A stretch of 64,000 bases of DNA from positions 172,753 through 236,752 of the forward strand of contig NZ_JWLW01000003.1 of the NCBI RefSeq assembly GCF_000808575.1, read 5' to 3'. Origin of the DNA: Alteromonas marina (GTDB taxonomy: Bacteria; Pseudomonadota; Gammaproteobacteria; Enterobacterales; Alteromonadaceae). The translations under genes and the position numbers were made by a program. Within the stretch, counting starts at the first letter, position 1, and the number at the start of each line of letters is the position of its first letter. The notes beneath the pieces were generated by a model. It searched no databases. It had not been told where the DNA came from and worked only from the letters and a program-made list of their open reading frames with translations. This document shows positions 60,531-64,000 of the stretch, in pieces.

Positions 60531-61637
60531 TTACTCTTTACCAACAATGCCAATAGGGTTGCCTTTGATGTGTTTAACGGCCCCTTTGCGTGGCGTAACA
60601 GTAAGGGCCAATTGCATAGACAGCGCGCGAGCAGCCTCACGATAGCTTTCACTTAATGCACTCTCGGGCGAGGTAATTAACAAAGGCGTGCCGGCATCGC
60701 CATGTTCGCGAATATGAATATCAAGAGGTAGCTGACCTAAAAGCGGCAGTCCGTGACGTTCGGCAAGTGCCTCGCCCCCATCTTTTGAAAACACATAGTC
60801 TTTGGTGCCACAGGCTCTACACTGGTAGTAACTCATGTTTTCAATAAGTCCTAATACAGGTACGTTAACTTTTTCAAACATGCTTATGCCTTTTTGAGCG
60901 TCGGCTAGCGCTAAGTCCTGCGGCGTTGTAACGACTACTGAAGCGGTTAGTGGAACTTGTTGCGCCATTGTCAGTTGGATATCGCCGGTACCCGGTGGCA
61001 TATCTACAATTAAGTAGTCCAGCACGGGCCATAGGGTTTCATCTAATAATTGCTTTAATGCCCTGCTTGCCATGGGTCCGCGCCATACGGCGGCGTCTTC
61101 TTGAGGCACTAGGTAACCAATGGAGTTCGCCACTATTCCATGTGACATAAGGGGCTGCATGTGCTTATTATCTTCGCTTTCAGGATGTGCATCGGGATTA
61201 CCTAACATAATGGGAATTGATGGCCCATAAATATCGGCATCTAAAATCCCAACTTTCGCGCCTTCCTGCATAAGTGCAAACGCTAAATTGATACTGGTTG
61301 TCGACTTACCTACCCCGCCCTTGCCAGAAGCCACAGCTATGATGTTTTTAATGTTGGTGACCGGCGCTACTTCTGTTTCTCCACTTGCTACGTTTTGTTT
61401 AAACGTAAGTTGGTCATCGTCAAGCTTCCCTTTAAGTTGGTTAAGCACTTCTTGTTTAAGCCGGTCTAGCTGTGTAGCAATACAGAACGGCAAGGTAACT
61501 GTTACACCGGCATCTTCATTTTCTGGCTGGCTAAAAGCACACCATGGCAAGGTATCTTCAACATCTAACGAAAAATACTTGGCCAAAATTACAGCAACTT
61601 TTTGAGTTGCCGGCTCTGCTTTGCGAGAAAAGAACAT
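60531..61637 (-). CDS. Mrp/ApbC iron-sulfur cluster carrier ATPase
   Basis: A 368-residue P-loop NTPase of the Mrp/ApbC/Nbp35 family, which carries and delivers Fe-S clusters. An N-terminal DUF59-like region (about residues 1-90) is followed by the deviant Walker A SGKGGVGKST (about 102-111), DADIYGPSIP, DMPPGTGDIQL and the CxxC pair in YYQCRACG, which would hold the bridging cluster. The ATG at 61637 (AAGG 6 nt upstream) is chosen; the longer frame runs into the metG start region. It is divergent from metG, the usual gammaproteobacterial arrangement. Confidence 0.95.
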   Translation of the reverse strand: MFFSRKAEPATQKVAVILAKYFSLDVEDTLPWCAFSQPENEDAGVTVTLPFCIATQLDRLKQEVLNQLKGKLDDDQLTFKQNVASGETEVAPVTNIKNIIAVASGKGGVGKSTTSINLAFALMQEGAKVGILDADIYGPSIPIMLGNPDAHPESEDNKHMQPLMSHGIVANSIGYLVPQEDAAVWRGPMASRALKQLLDETLWPVLDYLIVDMPPGTGDIQLTMAQQVPLTASVVVTTPQDLALADAQKGISMFEKVNVPVLGLIENMSYYQCRACGTKDYVFSKDGGEALAERHGLPLLGQLPLDIHIREHGDAGTPLLITSPESALSESYREAARALSMQLALTVTPRKGAVKHIKGNPIGIVGKE

Positions 61638-61745
61638 AAAATGCCTTACTAATAGTAGAATTGTGTGAATTACGTAATGCAAAAAACGCGGTTTTCCGCT
61701 AGTATTTGCAGCCATTTTGAAACGCAAAGAATCAATAACGTCATT

Positions 61746-63773
61746 ATGTCAGAAAAACGCCGAATTCTGGTAACCAGTGCGTTGCCATACGCAAATGGCT
61801 CTATTCACTTAGGTCATTTGCTAGAACACATTCAAACCGACATCTGGACTCGTTTTCAGCGCCTTCGCGGAAACGAATGTTACAGTGTTTGCGCCGACGA
61901 TGCACACGGTACGCCGGTTATGCTTAAAGCCCAAGAGCTTGGCATTACACCAGAAGAAATGGTGGCAAGAACGCGTGCTGAACATCACCAAGACCTTGTT
62001 GATTTTCACGTAGATTACGACAACTACTATGTAACCCATTCGCCAGAAAACAAGGCGCTGTGTGAAGAAATTTACACCCGTTTAGATAATGCGGGCTACA
62101 TCAGTAAACGCACTATTAATCAACTGTTCGACCCTGAAAAAGAAATGTTCTTACCGGATCGTTTCGTTAAGGGTACCTGCCCTAGCTGTGGCGCAGAAGA
62201 TCAAAACGGCGACAGCTGTGACGTATGTGGTGCAACGTATAGCCCAACAGAAGTAAAGAACCCGCGCAGCGTTGTATCGGGTGCTACACCAGTACTACGC
62301 GAGTCTGAGCACTTCTTCTTTGACCTGCCAAAATTTGAAGGCATGTTAAAAGAGTGGATCCGCTCAGGTGCTCTGCAGGAAGAAATAGCTAACAAGCTGC
62401 AAGAATGGTTTACCGAAGGTCTTCAACAGTGGGACATTAGCCGTGACGCGCCTTACTTCGGCTTTGAAATTCCAGGTGCGCCGAACAAGTTCTTCTACGT
62501 GTGGGTAGATGCACCTGTTGGCTACATGGCTAGTTTCAAAAACTTCTGCGACCAAAACAATCTAGAGTTTGATGACTTCTGGAAAGCAGACTCAGAAGCT
62601 GAGCTTTATCACTTTATTGGTAAAGATATTACTTACTTCCACTGCCTTTTCTGGCCTGCCATGCTAGAAGGCGCGGGATACCGTAAGCCCACTGGCGTAA
62701 ATATTCACGGTTTCGTAACGGTGAACGGCGCGAAAATGTCAAAGTCGCGCGGTACCTTTATTAAAGGCCGTACTTACCTTGACCACCTGAACCCAGAATA
62801 TCTGCGTTACTACTTTGCGTCTAAGTTAGGCGACGGTGTTACCGACATCGACCTTAACTTTACTGACTTCGCACAAAAAGTGAATTCAGACCTGGTAGGT
62901 AAAGTGGTTAACATTGCAAGCCGCTGTGCAAGCTTTATCACTAAGCGTTTTGACGGCAAATTATCTGACAACGTGATTGAGCCAGAGCTTATTGCTGAGT
63001 TCCAAAGCGCGTCAGAGAGCATTGCTGCACTTTTCGAGAAGCGTAAGTACCACCAAGCCGTGCGCGAAATCATGGCTCTTGCTGATAAAGCGAACCAGTT
63101 CATTGATAACAATGCACCTTGGGTAACCATTAAAGACGAGACTAAGCAGCAGTTCACACACGATGTATGCTCGCTAGGTATCAACATGTTCCGTCTGTTA
63201 GTGATTTACTTGAAGCCTGTGCTTCCTGTACTTGCAGAAAAAGCAGAAGAATTCTTAAACGATAAGTTCGACTGGAATTCGCTGCAAACCCTATTGAAAG
63301 GCCACGCCATCAACAAATTTAAGCCAATGATGCAGCGTGTAGAAATGGAGAAAATCGACGCCATGGTTGAAGATTCAAAAGAAAGCCTAGCGCCAGCAGC
63401 ACCAGCTATCGACCCAGACAGCCCGCTTGCTAAAGATCCTATCAGTGACACTATCTCGTTTGACGAGTTCGCCAAGGTAGATTTACGTATTGCACGTATC
63501 GCTAACGCCGAGCACGTAGAAAAAGCTGACAAGCTTCTACGCTTAGAGCTGGATTTAGGCGGCGAAACAAAGCAAGTTTTTGCAGGTATTAAGTCGGCCT
63601 ACTCTCCCGAAGCGCTTATTGGTAAGCACACGGTGATGGTGGCGAACCTCGCCCCTCGTAAAATGCGTTTTGGCATGAGTGAAGGCATGGTATTAGCCGC
63701 TGGCCCTGGCGGCGACGAGCTATACATTCTTGAGCCGCACGAAGGTGCAAAACCGGGTATGCGCGTTAAGTAA
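61746..63773 (+). CDS. metG: Methionyl-tRNA synthetase
   Basis: MetG charges tRNA-Met with methionine. The 675 residues match E. coli MetG (677). Class I motifs are present: [10 protein letters not shown] (HIGH-like, near residue 22), KMSKS (330-334), the zinc knuckle [18 protein letters not shown], and a C-terminal tRNA-binding OB-fold (about 575-675, [33 protein letters not shown]). The ATG at 61746 gives the standard N-terminus; the upstream in-frame start would add 27 residues without homology. Divergent from mrp. Confidence 0.98.
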   Translation: MSEKRRILVTSALPYANGSIHLGHLLEHIQTDIWTRFQRLRGNECYSVCADDAHGTPVMLKAQELGITPEEMVARTRAEHHQDLVDFHVDYDNYYVTHSPENKALCEEIYTRLDNAGYISKRTINQLFDPEKEMFLPDRFVKGTCPSCGAEDQNGDSCDVCGATYSPTEVKNPRSVVSGATPVLRESEHFFFDLPKFEGMLKEWIRSGALQEEIANKLQEWFTEGLQQWDISRDAPYFGFEIPGAPNKFFYVWVDAPVGYMASFKNFCDQNNLEFDDFWKADSEAELYHFIGKDITYFHCLFWPAMLEGAGYRKPTGVNIHGFVTVNGAKMSKSRGTFIKGRTYLDHLNPEYLRYYFASKLGDGVTDIDLNFTDFAQKVNSDLVGKVVNIASRCASFITKRFDGKLSDNVIEPELIAEFQSASESIAALFEKRKYHQAVREIMALADKANQFIDNNAPWVTIKDETKQQFTHDVCSLGINMFRLLVIYLKPVLPVLAEKAEEFLNDKFDWNSLQTLLKGHAINKFKPMMQRVEMEKIDAMVEDSKESLAPAAPAIDPDSPLAKDPISDTISFDEFAKVDLRIARIANAEHVEKADKLLRLELDLGGETKQVFAGIKSAYSPEALIGKHTVMVANLAPRKMRFGMSEGMVLAAGPGGDELYILEPHEGAKPGMRVK

Positions 63774-63800
63774 GCTTTAAAGCTAACATATGAAAGTAAG

Positions 63801-63842
63801 GTGACATTCAGCGCTAGAAAGCGACGGGATGTCACTTTTTTA
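63801..63842 (+). terminator. Terminator of metG
   Basis: GTGACAT (63801-63807) pairs with ATGTCAC (63829-63835) around a long loop, followed by six T's. It lies 28 nt past the metG stop. The remaining bases to 64000 hold no gene I can support. Confidence 0.8.
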
Positions 63843-64000
63843 TTGGGCGGTTATTTAAACTCTTCAATTTTTAATACCCAATCCCGGCACAAGCACACAG
63901 CCGTATAAGCTCAGTAATCTTCCCCATCAGCTAGCTCCAACATTACTCACATGCTCTGCAACTTAATCCGCTATTTGCTATTGCCCTCTTGCCCTCTTGC

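Noticed and set aside
1..64000. CRISPR array, insertion sequence, prophage or integrase
   Set aside because: No regularly spaced repeats, transposase, integrase or phage structural genes were seen in either strand.

Overview
The window looks like a chromosomal segment of a marine gammaproteobacterium close to Alteromonas (order Alteromonadales). The grounds are a hexR-pykA neighbourhood, a metG/mrp divergent pair, dcd, a large carbohydrate TonB-dependent receptor, a PEP-CTERM protein, an ExeM-like extracellular nuclease, many two-component and cyclic-di-GMP proteins, and moderate GC content. The assignment is inferred from gene content only. I see no insertion sequence, prophage, integrase, CRISPR array or rRNA operon; there is one tRNA, tRNA-Pro(GGG).

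Layout. 1-2.3 kb: 3' part of hexR, then pykA with a near-perfect HexR box over its -10. 2.3-7.5 kb: a small membrane protein, a two-BON-domain periplasmic protein, a membrane-anchored EEP-family protein, an unknown membrane protein and a glycosyltransferase. 7.5-11.4 kb: a phosphate-scavenging unit, phoX followed by a two-CxxCH lipoprotein, behind a five-heptamer PhoB-box array. 11.7-33.6 kb: a pectin/galacturonate island. 33.6-36.7 kb: a hybrid histidine kinase and an orphan WYL regulator. 36.8-41.5 kb: a two-gene unit of a 1334-residue secreted double nuclease with a dockerin-like C-terminus and a cohesin-like PEP-CTERM protein. 41.9-44.3 kb: a chemoreceptor and a zinc-ribbon protein. 44.5-53.8 kb: a small PBP-like protein, then electrophile/redox-stress genes (LysR regulator, DJ-1-like protein, YqhD-like reductase, old yellow enzyme, nitroreductase, catalase) with a GGDEF-EAL protein among them. 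54-57.9 kb: an HD-GYP response regulator overlapping a histidine kinase, and an alpha/beta hydrolase. 57.9-64 kb: tRNA-Pro, a DASS transporter, dcd, mrp and metG.

Pectin island. Outside or in the periplasm, pectin methylesterase (CE8), a GH28 polygalacturonase, a GH105 unsaturated uronyl hydrolase and a CE12 acetylesterase trim pectin. A TonB receptor brings oligomers across the outer membrane and a TRAP transporter takes uronates across the inner one. KduI and KduD handle the unsaturated-uronate branch. UxaC, a mannitol-dehydrogenase-family reductase and UxaA handle galacturonate. Both branches reach KDG, which KdgK and Eda turn into pyruvate and glyceraldehyde-3-phosphate. A LacI-family repressor lies in the middle. 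A 14-bp palindrome, TGCCACCGGTGGCA, with close variants, occurs at five sites in front of the kdu, uxa, TonB-receptor and GH105 units, so one regulator probably controls the island. No pectate lyase is present here.

Most worth a second look: the dockerin-tailed nuclease lying 16 bp upstream of a cohesin-like, membrane-sorted partner; the PhoB array driving phoX plus a haem lipoprotein; the shared operator set; and the DUF4861 lipoprotein that shares an operator region with kduD.
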